Shown: positions 44,677-55,500, counted from the first letter of the stretch. The stretch is 64,000 nucleotides of DNA from Chitinophagaceae bacterium (GCA_020403455.1 JADBXP010000010.1:160699-224698); one strand, 5' to 3'. Notes: generated by a model not told the origin, from the letters alone. Program-made: numbers and translations.

Positions 44677-46176
44677 TTACTTTTTACTGTAATTAGGTGC
44701 TTCTTTTGTAATGTCAACATCATGGGCGTGGCTTTCTTTCATACCTGCAGCTGTGATCTGAATGAAAGAAGCTTTTTGCAGTGCCTCCACATTTTTTGCT
44801 CCGCAATAACCCATGCCAGCTCTGAGTCCACCCACGTATTGATAAACAATTTCCGATAAAGCACCTTTATAGGGAACTCTTCCCTCGATACCTTCGGGAA
44901 CAAATTTTTTGATGTCATCTTCCACATCCTGGAAATAGCGGTCGCTGCTTCCCTGGCTCATAGCTCCCATGCTTCCCATACCACGGTATTGCTTGAATTT
45001 TCTTCCGTCATAAATGATGGTTTCACCCGGACTTTCTTCAACACCTGCAAAAACACTTCCCATCATAACAGCACCTGCTCCTGCAGCCAGGGCTTTTACC
45101 AGATCACCTGTATAGCGAATGCCACCATCGGCAATCACTGCTATGTTCTTGCCTTTCAGTGCTGCTGCAGTCTCCATGATAGCAGTTAACTGCGGCATGC
45201 CGGCACCTGCTACTATTCGGGTGGTGCAAATAGAACCTGGTCCGATTCCTACTTTTACGCAATCAGCACCTGCTGCTGCCAGTGCTTTGGCACCTGCTGC
45301 GGTAGCTACATTGCCTGCTATAATATTCAGTCCTTTGAAATTTTTTCTAAGCTGCTTAAGTGCATTGATAACACCCAATGTATGACCATGTGCACTGTCG
45401 AGAGTTACGACATCCACACCAACCTGCTGTAAGGCAGCAGCACGGTCCATCAGATCGCGTGTAATGCCCAGCGCGGCCCCAACTAACAGTCGGCCCAGTG
45501 CGTCTTTGCCTGCATTGGGAAAATTCCTGAGTTGAAGAATATCGCGGTAGGTAATCAGTCCGATTAACTTACCCTGTTTGTTAACCACCGGCAGCTTTTC
45601 GATTTTGTATTGGCGCAATATTTTTTCTGCTTTTTTGAGATCTGTACCTTCTGGTGCAGTTATCAAATTCTCTCGCGTCATTACTTCAGCAATCTTTCTT
45701 TTTCTGTCGTGTTCGAAACGGAGATCTCGGTTGGTGAGTATTCCCACAAGTTGATGTTGCTTATCTACAACAGGAATGCCACCAATTTTATTTTCTTTCA
45801 TCAGGTGCAAAGCATCGCCGATGGTAGCATCGACCAATAGGGTCACGGGGTCGATGATCATACCACTTTCACTTCTTTTTACTTTGCGCACCTGCTCTGC
45901 CTGCTTTTCAATACTCATGTTCTTGTGCAAGATGCCCAGACCGCCTTCTCTTGCCAATGCAATCGCCAGATGGGCTTCGGTCACGGTATCCATGGCCGCA
46001 GATAGCAGGGGGATATTCAAACGGATGTCACGGGTAAGTTGGGTTCGGATATCTACTTCACGGGGAAGCACTTCGCTGTAGGCAGGAACCAGCAGAACAT
46101 CGTCGTAAGTCAGTCCTTGTCCAATTATGCGGGAAGAGGCCGAAGAGGCGGGGGTGGAGTTATTTCTTGTTGCCAT
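44677..46176 (-). CDS. guaB: Inosine-5'-monophosphate dehydrogenase
   Basis: The 499-residue enzyme oxidises IMP to XMP, the committed step to GMP. The barrel begins at [20 protein letters not shown]. Two CBS domains lie at about 105-225 ([31 protein letters not shown] and the [16 protein letters not shown] repeat). The active-site loop with Cys is [15 protein letters not shown], and the mobile flap includes [13 protein letters not shown] chose the ATG at 46176 over the one at 46182 because the latter overlaps a strong promoter -7 element at 46180-46187. It stands 60 bases upstream of lnt on the same strand. Confidence 0.97.
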   Translation of the reverse strand: MATRNNSTPASSASSRIIGQGLTYDDVLLVPAYSEVLPREVDIRTQLTRDIRLNIPLLSAAMDTVTEAHLAIALAREGGLGILHKNMSIEKQAEQVRKVKRSESGMIIDPVTLLVDATIGDALHLMKENKIGGIPVVDKQHQLVGILTNRDLRFEHDRKRKIAEVMTRENLITAPEGTDLKKAEKILRQYKIEKLPVVNKQGKLIGLITYRDILQLRNFPNAGKDALGRLLVGAALGITRDLMDRAAALQQVGVDVVTLDSAHGHTLGVINALKQLRKNFKGLNIIAGNVATAAGAKALAAAGADCVKVGIGPGSICTTRIVAGAGMPQLTAIMETAAALKGKNIAVIADGGIRYTGDLVKALAAGAGAVMMGSVFAGVEESPGETIIYDGRKFKQYRGMGSMGAMSQGSSDRYFQDVEDDIKKFVPEGIEGRVPYKGALSEIVYQYVGGLRAGMGYCGAKNVEALQKASFIQITAAGMKESHAHDVDITKEAPNYSKK

Positions 46177-46179
46177 GTG

Positions 46180-46212
46180 CAAAGATAGCTGCCTTGGTGA
46201 AATGTTGCCAAA
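46180..46212 (-). promoter_or_regulatory. Promoter of guaB (TTTG-N20-TATCTTTG)
   Basis: On the minus strand, TTTG (46209-46212) and TATCTTTG (46180-46187) fit the Bacteroidota -33/-7 pattern. The -7 element ends 3 bases before the ATG at 46176, so the mRNA is predicted to be leaderless. This also decides the start codon. Confidence 0.55.
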
Positions 46213-46266
46213 TCAATTTTTCGCAGGGCTCGCGCACAATTAAAAGCCCGGCCCCTGAATATTTGG

Positions 46267-46274
46267 TATTTTTG
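46267..46274 (+). promoter_or_regulatory. Putative -7 element (TATTTTTG) of the MFS transporter gene
   Basis: An exact TAnnTTTG match, 17 bases upstream of the ATG at 46292. It is divergent from the guaB promoter. Confidence 0.4.
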
Positions 46275-46291
46275 GTTTTGATATTCACTTC

Positions 46292-47485
46292 ATGTTGTTG
46301 CATACCGAAACAAAGCCCACCCATTATTTTACTTTTCAGTTCGGCTTGCTGTGTTTCAGTAATTTATTGTTCTCGGCCAGTTTTAACATGATGATTCCCG
46401 AGTTGCCCGCCTACCTAACAGCCATGGGCGGAGCGGAGTACAAGGGTTGGATCATTGCACTGTTTACTTTGATGGCGGGTATTTCCAGACCCTTTAGCGG
46501 AAGATTAACAGATACCGTTGGACGTGTGCCGGTGATGATTTTTGGTTCACTGGTATGTGTTGTGTGCAGTTTGCTTTACCCGGTTTTACACACCATTACC
46601 GGATTTTTATTGCTGCGTTTTTTTCATGGATTTTCAACAGGTTTCAAGCCTACGGCGACTTCTGCCTATGGGGCAGATGTAGTACATGAGTCCAGAAGGG
46701 GTGAAGCCCTGGGGGCATTGGCCATTGGCTATACCCTGGGGGCAACTATCGGACCGGTTATAGGAAGTTGGGTAGTGAGTCATTATAGTTACCATGCCAT
46801 GTTTGTGACATCTGCGTTGATGGCTTTGGGATCGGTGGCCATTTTATTTAATATTCATGAGACGCTTCCTGCGCCACAACCTTTTCGCTGGTCTTTGTTG
46901 CGTATTCCTAAAAACGAGATCATTGAACCCACTGCTTTGCGACCCGCATTGATATTGTTTCTGCTGAGCATTTCACTTGGGTCTTGTCTGACGCTGGTAC
47001 CGGATTACTCGGTAGAGTTAGGTATGCGCAACAAAGGGGTGTTCTTTACATGCTTTACCATCACTTCCCTCCTGATTCGGTTGGTAGCAGGAAAGTCATC
47101 AGACCGGTATGGTCGTCAGATGGTGCTTTTCTTTTCCTCACTGGCATTGGTCGTCAGTATGCTTTTTTTGGCCTTTGCAAATGATCCGCTGGTTTTAATG
47201 ACGGGTGCCGGCATCTTTGGTCTGAGTTTAGGCATGAACTCCCCAACAGTGGCCGCCTGGGCGGTGGATTTGTGTGCCATCGAGCATCGGGGAAAAGCTG
47301 TAGCAACTGTTTATATTGCTTTGGAAGCCGGAATCGGTGGAGGGGCTTTGTTGAGTGCCTGGATTTACAATAACCACGCTGAAAATTTTATGTACGCTTT
47401 TTTGTTGCCTGCAATTTGTGCAGCTTTTTCAATGGTGATTTTGTATAGATGGATGCAGCAAGGAAAAGCCAAGGGCGCAACTTAG
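46292..47485 (+). CDS. Major facilitator superfamily transporter
   Basis: This 397-residue membrane protein has about twelve hydrophobic segments. The MFS loop 2-3 motif is present as GRLTDTVGRVPVMIFG, and a second copy in the other half reads GKSSDRYGRQMVLFF. Residues 30-45 (NMMIPELPAYLTAMGG) and the drug-antiporter-like GYTLGATIGPVIGSW suggest an exporter, but the substrate is unknown. It is divergent from guaB. Its stop is immediately adjacent to the dprA stop on the other strand, with no bases between. Confidence 0.9.
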   Translation: MLLHTETKPTHYFTFQFGLLCFSNLLFSASFNMMIPELPAYLTAMGGAEYKGWIIALFTLMAGISRPFSGRLTDTVGRVPVMIFGSLVCVVCSLLYPVLHTITGFLLLRFFHGFSTGFKPTATSAYGADVVHESRRGEALGALAIGYTLGATIGPVIGSWVVSHYSYHAMFVTSALMALGSVAILFNIHETLPAPQPFRWSLLRIPKNEIIEPTALRPALILFLLSISLGSCLTLVPDYSVELGMRNKGVFFTCFTITSLLIRLVAGKSSDRYGRQMVLFFSSLALVVSMLFLAFANDPLVLMTGAGIFGLSLGMNSPTVAAWAVDLCAIEHRGKAVATVYIALEAGIGGGALLSAWIYNNHAENFMYAFLLPAICAAFSMVILYRWMQQGKAKGAT

Positions 47486-48589
47486 CTATCCATTTTGTTT
47501 TTCATATCGCTTGCCCGGTAGACAACGGATGGATTGTTTCAATTCCAGCTGCAGTAATATCGTAGCCAGCCGGCTGGTATGCCATCCGGTAAGAACCATT
47601 AATTCATCTACGGAATGAGGATTTTCCGGGCTTAAGTGATTTAAGAGCAATTTTTCTTCCTCAGAAAAATCTTGAAATAGACTTTGTTGGAATGGTGGCA
47701 GCGTTTTGCTTTCCTGCCAGCCGAGCCAATCCAGCAATGCAGAAGGTGAAGTGTACATGATCGCTTTATTTTGTTTGATCAGTTGCAGACACCCGGTGTG
47801 ATTTCGATCGTATATTTTTCCGGGCACAGCGAATACATCTCGGTTGTATTGAAATGCCAGTTCTGCTGTAATCATGCTGCCACCTTTGACGGCTGTTTCT
47901 ACAACCAGTGTAGCATCTGCAATACCTGCCACGATTCTGTTTCTTCTGGGAAACTGGTGTTTTTCTGGTAACGCTTTACTGTTGAACTCTGTCAGCAAGC
48001 CACCGTTCTTCAACATATCTTCTGCCAGATGCTGGTGTTGCCAGGGATAGATGGTGTTTAGGCCGTGTGCGAGAACACCAATGGTAGGAATACCTTGTTT
48101 CAAAGCACTTTTGTGTGCAATCGCATCTATACCAAATGCGAGTCCGCTAACAATCATTACATCTGTTCTGCTGAGTCGATCGATCAATTCTTCTGTCACC
48201 TGTTTTCCATAAGAGCTGCTATTGCGGGTGCCTATGATGCTGATTATGCGCGGATGATTCAGGTCTGCAGTACCCTTGTAGTATAGCAAAGCGGGGGGAT
48301 CATAGCAATGTCTTAGCCGATTCGGATAGTTTATATCTGTTAAAAACAAAGGGGTTACCTTATTGTCTTGTATCCATTCTATTTCTGCTTTTGCTGTAAC
48401 CAGCAGTTGTTTGTTTTTCATTTCCCTACAGGCGGCGGTGGTCATATGAGGAACACGCAGCCATTCTCTGGCAGAGCTATTCATGGCGGATCGGGCGTCG
48501 CCAAAATGTTCAATCAGACTTTTGATTCTAACCGGTCCCAATGAAGGTATCAATGTTAGTGCGATGCGGTACAGCCATTCCTCATTCAT
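47486..48589 (-). CDS. dprA: DNA-processing protein DprA
   Basis: This 367-residue protein binds incoming single-stranded DNA during transformation and loads RecA. An N-terminal helix-hairpin-helix-like region (LTLIPSLGPVRIKSLIEHFG) precedes the extended Rossmann fold, with ISIIGTRNSSSYGKQVTEELI, SGLAFGIDAIAHKSAL, FPRRNRIVAGIADATLVVE and GSMITAELAFQYNRDVFAVPG. A C-terminal winged-helix (DprA_WH) region ends the protein. Many Bacteroidota carry dprA, though natural competence is seldom shown. It stands alone in this window, without other competence genes. It is convergent with the MFS gene. Confidence 0.95.
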   Translation of the reverse strand: MNEEWLYRIALTLIPSLGPVRIKSLIEHFGDARSAMNSSAREWLRVPHMTTAACREMKNKQLLVTAKAEIEWIQDNKVTPLFLTDINYPNRLRHCYDPPALLYYKGTADLNHPRIISIIGTRNSSSYGKQVTEELIDRLSRTDVMIVSGLAFGIDAIAHKSALKQGIPTIGVLAHGLNTIYPWQHQHLAEDMLKNGGLLTEFNSKALPEKHQFPRRNRIVAGIADATLVVETAVKGGSMITAELAFQYNRDVFAVPGKIYDRNHTGCLQLIKQNKAIMYTSPSALLDWLGWQESKTLPPFQQSLFQDFSEEEKLLLNHLSPENPHSVDELMVLTGWHTSRLATILLQLELKQSIRCLPGKRYEKQNG

Positions 48590-48654
48590 GCGCGAATTTC
48601 AGCAATGGGGCGGTATGGCATTACCGTGTTTTTACCTAAAATAGATAGGTGTTT

Positions 48655-50565
48655 TTACAGACCGGTGATGGTGAAGCTGGTTCTTCTGTTCAGGGCTTTC
48701 CCCTTTTCGGTTGAATTATCAGCGATGGGTCGGCTGGAACCATAGCCTTTCCAGGTAAGGCGGGTTGGTGCAATTGTATTGTCTATCAGATATTGGGCAA
48801 TGGATTTGGCTCTGTTTTCTGAGAGTATGCGGTTGCTCTCAGCCAATCCTGTATTGTCGGTATGTCCACCAATTTCTATGCGCAGGGTTAGGTTATCATT
48901 GAGCAGGGCAATCAGCTTATCCAATTCAATTTTTGCTGCTTCTGGCAGGGTAAAAGAATTGGATGCAAATTGAATGTTAGAGAAAGTGAGACTTGCATTC
49001 AATCGAATAGGTTGTAGTGAAATATCTTTTCGATAAATGCTATCAGGTATTTGAGTAGATAGTTGAAATAATTCACTATAAAATAGATAGCCTTTTCTGT
49101 TGACTGTGAGCGTATAATCGTTCCCTGCGGGAAGGGTGATGAAATAATTTGCCTGCTCATCGGTTTGCACCCGCATCCAGGTTTTCCGGTTGTTGTTGAC
49201 AGTCAATTCAACAACCGAGGGAAGGGCTTTTCCTGTAAGCTGATCTTTGATTTTTCCCTTTAAATAAAATGTTTTGAAGGGCTGTAAATCTTTGCGCAGG
49301 GTAAATCGGTAGAGGTCCATTCCTCCCCTTGAATCGCTGCGGTCACTGGAATAGTAAGCGGTGATGCCGTTGGCCGCAACTGCCATCATTCCTTCATTTT
49401 CGATGGTATTGATGGGATAACCAAGGTTTTGCGGCTTTCCCCATTTACCCTCACTGTTCTTTCTGGCAATAAATAGATCGGAACCGCCATATCCCGGCCA
49501 TCCGGTGGAAGTAAAATAGAGCGTTTGGTTATCGGCATGAATGAAGGGGGCCATCTCGTCGCCGGGCGTATTGATGATTGGTCCCATATTCTCGGCTTCG
49601 CTCCATTTTCCATTGGCTAAGCGATTGGAGAAATAGAGATCGGATCCACCAAATCCACCGGGACGAGAACTGGTAAAGTAGAGTGTTTTTTTATCCGGAC
49701 TCAACGAGGGGGCAGTATCCCAAAATTCTGAGTTGACAGCCGGGCCTAAATTTTCAGGTTCACTCCAGCCCTCCGGCGTTGCATAAGAAATATAGATATC
49801 AAAGCTGCGGTATCCCTGGTCGGGAAACATGGCAGCGAAGAGCAGCCAATCCCCGTCTTGTGAAACACTGATGGCTCCTTTTTTAGGTTCCTCGTTCAGG
49901 TTACCCGGAATCGTTCTCCAGCGCGTAAATCCGTTCCCGCGAAAAGCGGTTTCTATAAAATTTTCCCTTCCCCCTTCTCTTCTGGTAAAAACGAGCAGAC
50001 TATCATTGATGGTAACCGTGGGATAATATTCTGAACTATTTGTGTTGACTGAATCACCCAGGTTCTCAGGAGAAAAGGTATAAGTGGAATCAGGATTTTC
50101 TTTGGCATAATTCAATGCAAATTCGTAGCAGGACTTTCGATACAATCCACTGCGTTTGCTTTTGTCATTGAGACGGGGAGTCGTGAGAAAACGATTCACT
50201 GCTTGCAGGGCGGAGGCGAAATCTCCTTTGCCAGCAAGGTTGATGGAGTAGGGAAGGCCATAAGGAGCAAAATAATTGCTGTCTATCAGACGGACTCTCT
50301 CATACCACTGGATGGAAGAATCATATTTCTTAAGCTGTCCATACACACCTGCCAATGAGAGCAAGGCATCTGCGAAATTGCTATCGAGCTGTACACTTTT
50401 TTTTAAGAGTTGAATACCCAACTGATAACGCTCGTCTTCTAATTGACGAATGGCCTCTTCATAGAAGGTGATTGCTTTAGGATTCACTTTATCGGGCTGG
50501 TAACCCTGAGCCCAGGATCTGCTGAAAGAGAGGGACAAGAACAAAAGAAAAAAATGCCTGCACAT
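48655..50565 (-). CDS. PorE-like outer-membrane-associated protein (TPR, PD40 propeller, CarboxypepD-reg-like, OmpA)
   Basis: The 636-residue precursor has a signal peptide ending near AQG (residue 20). TPR repeats follow (about 30-150, with ADALLSLAGVYGQLKKYDSSIQWYERV). Next is a PD40 beta-propeller (about 170-410) with repeated PSLSPDKKTLYFTSSRPGGFGGSDLYF-type blades. A carboxypeptidase-regulatory-like domain lies at about 425-515, and an OmpA peptidoglycan-binding domain (about 525-636) carries IEIGGHTDNTGLAESNRILSENRAKSI. This is the domain order of PorE, the type IX secretion component tied to peptidoglycan, though paralogues with the same order exist in the phylum. The OmpA motif indicates attachment to the cell wall. 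Its T9SS role is therefore inferred. Confidence 0.88.
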   Translation of the reverse strand: MCRHFFLLFLSLSFSRSWAQGYQPDKVNPKAITFYEEAIRQLEDERYQLGIQLLKKSVQLDSNFADALLSLAGVYGQLKKYDSSIQWYERVRLIDSNYFAPYGLPYSINLAGKGDFASALQAVNRFLTTPRLNDKSKRSGLYRKSCYEFALNYAKENPDSTYTFSPENLGDSVNTNSSEYYPTVTINDSLLVFTRREGGRENFIETAFRGNGFTRWRTIPGNLNEEPKKGAISVSQDGDWLLFAAMFPDQGYRSFDIYISYATPEGWSEPENLGPAVNSEFWDTAPSLSPDKKTLYFTSSRPGGFGGSDLYFSNRLANGKWSEAENMGPIINTPGDEMAPFIHADNQTLYFTSTGWPGYGGSDLFIARKNSEGKWGKPQNLGYPINTIENEGMMAVAANGITAYYSSDRSDSRGGMDLYRFTLRKDLQPFKTFYLKGKIKDQLTGKALPSVVELTVNNNRKTWMRVQTDEQANYFITLPAGNDYTLTVNRKGYLFYSELFQLSTQIPDSIYRKDISLQPIRLNASLTFSNIQFASNSFTLPEAAKIELDKLIALLNDNLTLRIEIGGHTDNTGLAESNRILSENRAKSIAQYLIDNTIAPTRLTWKGYGSSRPIADNSTEKGKALNRRTSFTITGL

Positions 50566-50628
50566 GACAGCAATTTCGGATAAAGGCTGTGAAACCCGTG
50601 TTAAAGGGGAGGAATGAGCGGTGAAATA

Positions 50629-51261
50629 TTAAGGGATGGAAGCAAATTTGTGCACCTGCATACTCAATTGCCAGCGAGGATGTTGCAGGATGAAGGTAAT
50701 GATCTCAGGCAGGATTTTATCTCGTTGGTCCCACTCAGGTTGCAGGTAAAGTTGGCAGGAAGAATTAACTTGTTGTTCCCATTCCAAAGCCCAGGTTAGG
50801 TCATGCTTGTTGTAAACGATTATTTTAAGTTCATCAGCTTTGCTGATTACTTCCGGCAAAGGTGCTTTGAATTTTTTTGGGGAAAGACAGATCCAATCGA
50901 AATGGCCGGATAAAGGAGATGAGCCGGAGGTTTCGAGATGTACGGTTTTCCCAGCGTCTTTTAAAGATTGGGTCAGTTCATCGAGCTGATGTAACAGGGG
51001 CTCGCCCCCTGTAATGATGATTGTTTTTGCCGGATGTTGGATTGCTTCTTCGGTCAGTGATTCGATGGTTCGTCGTGGGTGAAGACTTGCATCCCAACTT
51101 TCTTTCACATCACACCAAAAACATCCTACGTCACAACCTGCCAGGCGAATGAAGAAGGATGCTTTTCCCTGGTGAAATCCTTCACCCTGCAGGGAATAGA
51201 ATGTTTCCATTATTGGAAGCGAGGTAGAGTCCGTAGAAATTGTTGGAGTGGATACAGACAT
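50629..51261 (-). CDS. queE: 7-carboxy-7-deazaguanine synthase
   Basis: This 210-residue radical-SAM enzyme rearranges 6-carboxytetrahydropterin into the deazaguanine core of queuosine. The cluster-binding motif is CDVGCFWC (CX3CX2C) near residue 44, within FFIRLAGCDVGCFWCDVKESW. It is followed by IIITGGEPLLHQLDELTQSL and the C-terminal YLQPEWDQRD stretch. The gene begins 1 base after folD, so they form an operon. No queC, queD or queF is in the window. The length fits the short QueE type. Confidence 0.94.
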   Translation of the reverse strand: MSVSTPTISTDSTSLPIMETFYSLQGEGFHQGKASFFIRLAGCDVGCFWCDVKESWDASLHPRRTIESLTEEAIQHPAKTIIITGGEPLLHQLDELTQSLKDAGKTVHLETSGSSPLSGHFDWICLSPKKFKAPLPEVISKADELKIIVYNKHDLTWALEWEQQVNSSCQLYLQPEWDQRDKILPEIITFILQHPRWQLSMQVHKFASIP

Positions 51262-51262
51262 C

Positions 51263-52141
51263 TTAGGATGTATGGTTTTGATAGGCCTGTAATGTATTTT
51301 TCAGCAATCCTGCGATGGTCATTAAACCGACTCCGCCCGGAACCGGTGTAATTGCTTCGCAAAGAGGGGCTACTTCCTGAAAGGCCACATCACCTTTGAT
51401 GCGGAATCCTTTTTTAGCTGATGGGTCAGCAACACGGGTGATGCCTACATCGATTACAATTGCTCCCGGTTTTATCATGTCGGCTGTAACGAATTCCGGC
51501 TTGCCGAGTGCAGCGACCAGAATATCTGCCTGGCGAGTGATGGCTGCCAGGTCGGGTGTATGGGAATGACAAAGGGTAACGGTACAGTTACCGAAAGGGA
51601 TGTTGCTGCTAAGTAAGATACTCATGGGGCGACCGACTATGTTGCTTCTGCCGATTACTACGGCATGTTTTCCTTTGGTAGACAACTGAAAGTGTTCCAG
51701 CATCAGTAAAATGCCATAGGGAGTAGCTGGGATGAAGGTTGGCAGGCCCTGTACCAGTTTTCCGGCACTAATGGGGTGGAATCCGTCTACATCTTTATCA
51801 GGATTGATGGCCTGGATAATAACAGATTCACGTATATGACGCGGTAGGGGGAGTTGTACCAGAATGCCATCTACACCACTATCGCTGTTCAGGTGGCTGA
51901 TTTTTTCCAATAAGTCACTTTCTGTTACATCTGCAGGGAGGCGGATTAGGGTGGAAAGGAAACCGGTTTCCTCACAATTTTTCACTTTGCTGGCTACGTA
52001 AGTTTCACTGGCACCGTCATTTCCAACTAAAATGGCGGCCAGGTGGGGGGGTCTTTTTCCGTTGCTGATGATAGCTTGGGTGGCGGTTTTCAGCTGTTCT
52101 TTGATAGCCTGGGAGGCAATTTTTCCGTCGAGAAGAGTCAT
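51263..52141 (-). CDS. folD: Bifunctional methylenetetrahydrofolate dehydrogenase/cyclohydrolase
   Basis: The 292-residue enzyme converts 5,10-methylene-THF to 10-formyl-THF, supplying purine and formyl-Met synthesis. Markers are YVASKVKNCEETGF (catalytic Lys), GILVQLPLPRHI, DKDVDGFHPISAGKL, and VVIGRSNIVGRPMSILL with the Rossmann site. PGGVGLMTIAGLL closes the protein. It heads a two-gene operon with queE, 1 base apart. The promoter's -7 element is 4 bases from the ATG. Methylene-THF comes from GlyA (35138-36418). Confidence 0.96.
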   Translation of the reverse strand: MTLLDGKIASQAIKEQLKTATQAIISNGKRPPHLAAILVGNDGASETYVASKVKNCEETGFLSTLIRLPADVTESDLLEKISHLNSDSGVDGILVQLPLPRHIRESVIIQAINPDKDVDGFHPISAGKLVQGLPTFIPATPYGILLMLEHFQLSTKGKHAVVIGRSNIVGRPMSILLSSNIPFGNCTVTLCHSHTPDLAAITRQADILVAALGKPEFVTADMIKPGAIVIDVGITRVADPSAKKGFRIKGDVAFQEVAPLCEAITPVPGGVGLMTIAGLLKNTLQAYQNHTS

Positions 52142-52553
52142 GGTGCAAAGCTATTTGAAAAGGGGCTTTTCAACTATTTTTTATCTAAGAGATGAGGAAT
52201 GGAGGGGGAAATACCTCGTACAAATAGTCAATCTAGGGAAAAAGTGCTAAACATCACGGTATAAATAAAGAAATAGCATGGTAAACATAAATAAAAATTA
52301 TAAATAAATATTTTCGGTGCAGCTAAATAGATGATTATTAGGTCTTTTGTATATGATTCATAAAAAATTTAAATAAATATTTTAACATTTGTTAATCATT
52401 TATTAATTTCAAATTCTGAAACAACCATTTTTTACATCATGATCCGGGAAGAAATGTGGCAGGATTAAAAAAATAAAAACCTTCACATTCATTTATATAG
52501 AATCCATTATGCATAAAAATTTTTATTTATTCATTTATTAAACAACCAACAAC
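52142..52553. other. 412-base AT-rich intergenic region upstream of susC
   Basis: This is the only long non-coding gap in the window. It is strongly A+T-rich and holds the folD promoter at one end. The 13-mer AAATAAATATTTT occurs twice as a direct repeat (52302-52314 and 52371-52383). It contains no open reading frame I would call. An A-rich leader (AAACAACCAACAAC) precedes the susC ATG, as is common in this phylum. No exact TAnnTTTG element was found for susC, so it may use another sigma factor or an activator. Confidence 0.6.
52146..52173 (-). promoter_or_regulatory. Promoter of folD-queE (TTG-N17-TAGCTTTG)
   Basis: On the minus strand, TTG (52171-52173) and TAGCTTTG (52146-52153) fit the Bacteroidota consensus with a 17-base spacer. 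The -7 element ends 4 bases before the ATG at 52141, so the mRNA would be leaderless or nearly so. Confidence 0.55.
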
Positions 52554-55500
52554 ATGAGAAAAATTGTACCCATGCTGGCTTTGCTGTTGTTCTTCGGAGC
52601 TACCGTAAATGCCCAGACAGTTGCAGTTCAGGGTAAGGTTTCGGATGTTAGTGGCCCCGTCGCCAACGCTACCATTCAGGAAAAAGGAACCAAGAACATC
52701 GTGAAGGCGGATGCCAACGGTGTTTTTAACATTCGTGTCAAACAAGGTGCTACCCTCACCATTTCTGCTATAGGCCACGACAATACAGAAGTGACTGCAT
52801 CTTCGACTTACATGAACGTAGATTTAAAAGCTAGGGCAGATGAGCTCCAGGAAGTAATGGTGACTACTGCCTTTAACGTGAAAAAGTCGCAGAGAACGAC
52901 ACCATTTAGTTCCCAGGTAATTAAATCTGATCAACTGAATGTGATTCGCCAGCCCAACCTCAACAATGCATTGGCAGGAAAGGTGGCAGGTGTTCAGTTC
53001 CGCGGACAAAGTGCTGCTAAATTGAATGATCAGGGCTTCCTTCGTATTCGCGGAGGTGGATCTCTGTCAGATGTTGCACCCATTTATGTGGTTGATGGTA
53101 CACTTACCAACTCATTCGATATCAACCCGGATGATGTGGAAGATGTTACGGTTCTGAAAGGTGCCAATGCAACTGCTCTTTTTGGTAGCCGTGCCGTGAA
53201 TGGTGCCATTGTGGTTACTACCCGCAAAGGGGGCAGTAAAAAAGGCATTGGTATTGAAGTAAATCAAGGATTGATGTTCGATAGAGCGGCCTTCCTGCCG
53301 AACTACCAAAATGAGTATGGCGGTGGTGATGGCGACTGGTTAACATTTAACTATGTTGCAGGCATGCCAACAGAGTGGCAGGGATTGAACGGTAAAAAAT
53401 ACCGTGATTTCACCGATGACGCCAGTTGGGGTCCGAAGATCGATGGAAGTGAATATATTCCCTGGTATGCTTTCATACCCGGTCATAGCAAAAGCGGACT
53501 AACAGCTCCGTTTGTGGCTCAGCCTAACAACGTGCGTGATTTCTGGAATACAGGTATCACCAATAATACCAATGTGAGCTTTACGCAGAGCAATGGTGCT
53601 GGACAGAATCTGCGTGTATCATACACCAATCAGTCCATTCGTGGTTTGTTGCCCAACACCAAGTCAATCCGTCACAATTTATTCGCAGCTTTTAATATGG
53701 ACTTAGGTAAGTTGTTTACCTTAAATGCCAACCTGACTTATACCAATCAGCGCATCAACGGTGATTTCAATGATGGATATTCCAATAATGCATCCGGTAA
53801 CTTCAGCCAGTGGTTCCACCGCGATTTGGATATTAATATTCTGCGTGACTTCTCTAATTTCAAGACACCGATCGGTACCATTGCTTCCTGGAACTTCCGC
53901 AGAAATCCGGGTGCCTGGAATGCAGCAGCTCCCCGTAACAGTGTATATGGTGCTAACTACTGGTACAATCCATACACCTATTTTGAGCAAATTAATAATG
54001 TTCAGAACCGTGATCGTATTTACGGAGATATTGGTCTTACTTATAAAATCAATAACCACTTGAAAGTACGTGGAACAATCCGCACAGATCAATTCAATGG
54101 AAATGTGGAGAATATTACCCCTAATATTCTAGAATTTACCGGTGTACAGACAGGTTTGTTAGCCAGATATGAAACCAGCAATACTGTGAACAGAGAATGG
54201 AACTTTGAAGGAGTAGTGAACTATAATAACAGTTTCGGAGATTTTGTGGTTTCGGTAAATGCAGGTGCTAACCGTTTGTCTATTCGCAACCGAGCTGTTT
54301 CTGCCAATACCAACAATGGCTTGAACGTTCCCGAATTATATGCGATCAGTAACTCTAAAACGGGTCCCGGTATTTCAAATTCTCGTTCTGACCAGCAAGC
54401 GAACTCATTGTTTGCCTTCGGTGATGTTGAGTATAAAAAATACCTGAGCTTAACTTGGGCAGTTAGGAACGACTGGTTCTCTACTTTACCTGCCAATGAT
54501 AATTCATTGTTGTCTCCATCATTGGGAACATCTTTTGTGTTCTCTGATTTTACCAAGAATGCTTTGCCCTGGTTGAGTTTTGGTAAATTATTTGGATCAT
54601 GGGGAAGAAAGCCGGTGGCACTCAATCCTTATGAGTTGAACCTGAACTATTCTGTTAATCCACTTTTATGGGGAAGTAACTTCTTGATGTCAACTCCAAA
54701 TGTTGCTCCGGATGCTAATCTCAAAGGATCACTGGTTACTACATGGGAGGCAGGACTTGATCTGCGTTTTGCCAAGAATAAAATTGGATTAACGTTGACT
54801 TACTTCTTTGAAGACAATATCAAGGCACCTCTTCAGGTTACCAGCAGCGGTGTGAGTGGTTTTACAGCTCAGCGTATCAATGCTGCCTGGATACAACGAC
54901 AGGGCATTGAAACTGAATTAACTGCCAGAATCATTAGTAAGAAAGACTTCCAATGGCGTGCCAATGGTACCTTCTCCTACCTGATTGATAATCCGGTAAA
55001 AGAATTGGCACCCGGGTTAAGTTCTATTTTGGTACCAACAAACGCAAACAACCAACCGGGAGGAGGTGCTTTTGGTACTCGGTTTGCGCGGGCCTTTCAA
55101 ATTGCAGGACAGCAGTGGGGAATGCTCAGAGGCGGTGGAATTAAACGCAATGATGCAGGTCAACCGCTTATCACCACCAATGGTTTCAGCGGTGGTCTTG
55201 GCTGGTACAGTGCCGGAGATGCTAACAAAGAGTGGGGCTCTGTGGTTCCAAGAATTACAGGAGGCATTCAGAATTTCCTTACCTATAAGCGTTTCAACAT
55301 GGCCGTATCTATCGATTACCAGTTCGGTGGTAAGTTTTTCTCCCTGTCTGAACAGTGGGGTAACTTCTCCGGATTATTCTCCAATACAGCCGGATTGAAT
55401 GACAAAGGCAATCCCATACGTAACTCTGTTGCCAGCGGAGGTGGTGTTCGAGTTACCGGTGTTTTAGCATCTGACGGAAGAACACCTTATGATTCATATG

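Noticed and set aside
53721..54092. Open frames on the minus strand within susC
   Set aside because: They mirror the codon pattern of susC and have no family resemblance or start signals.
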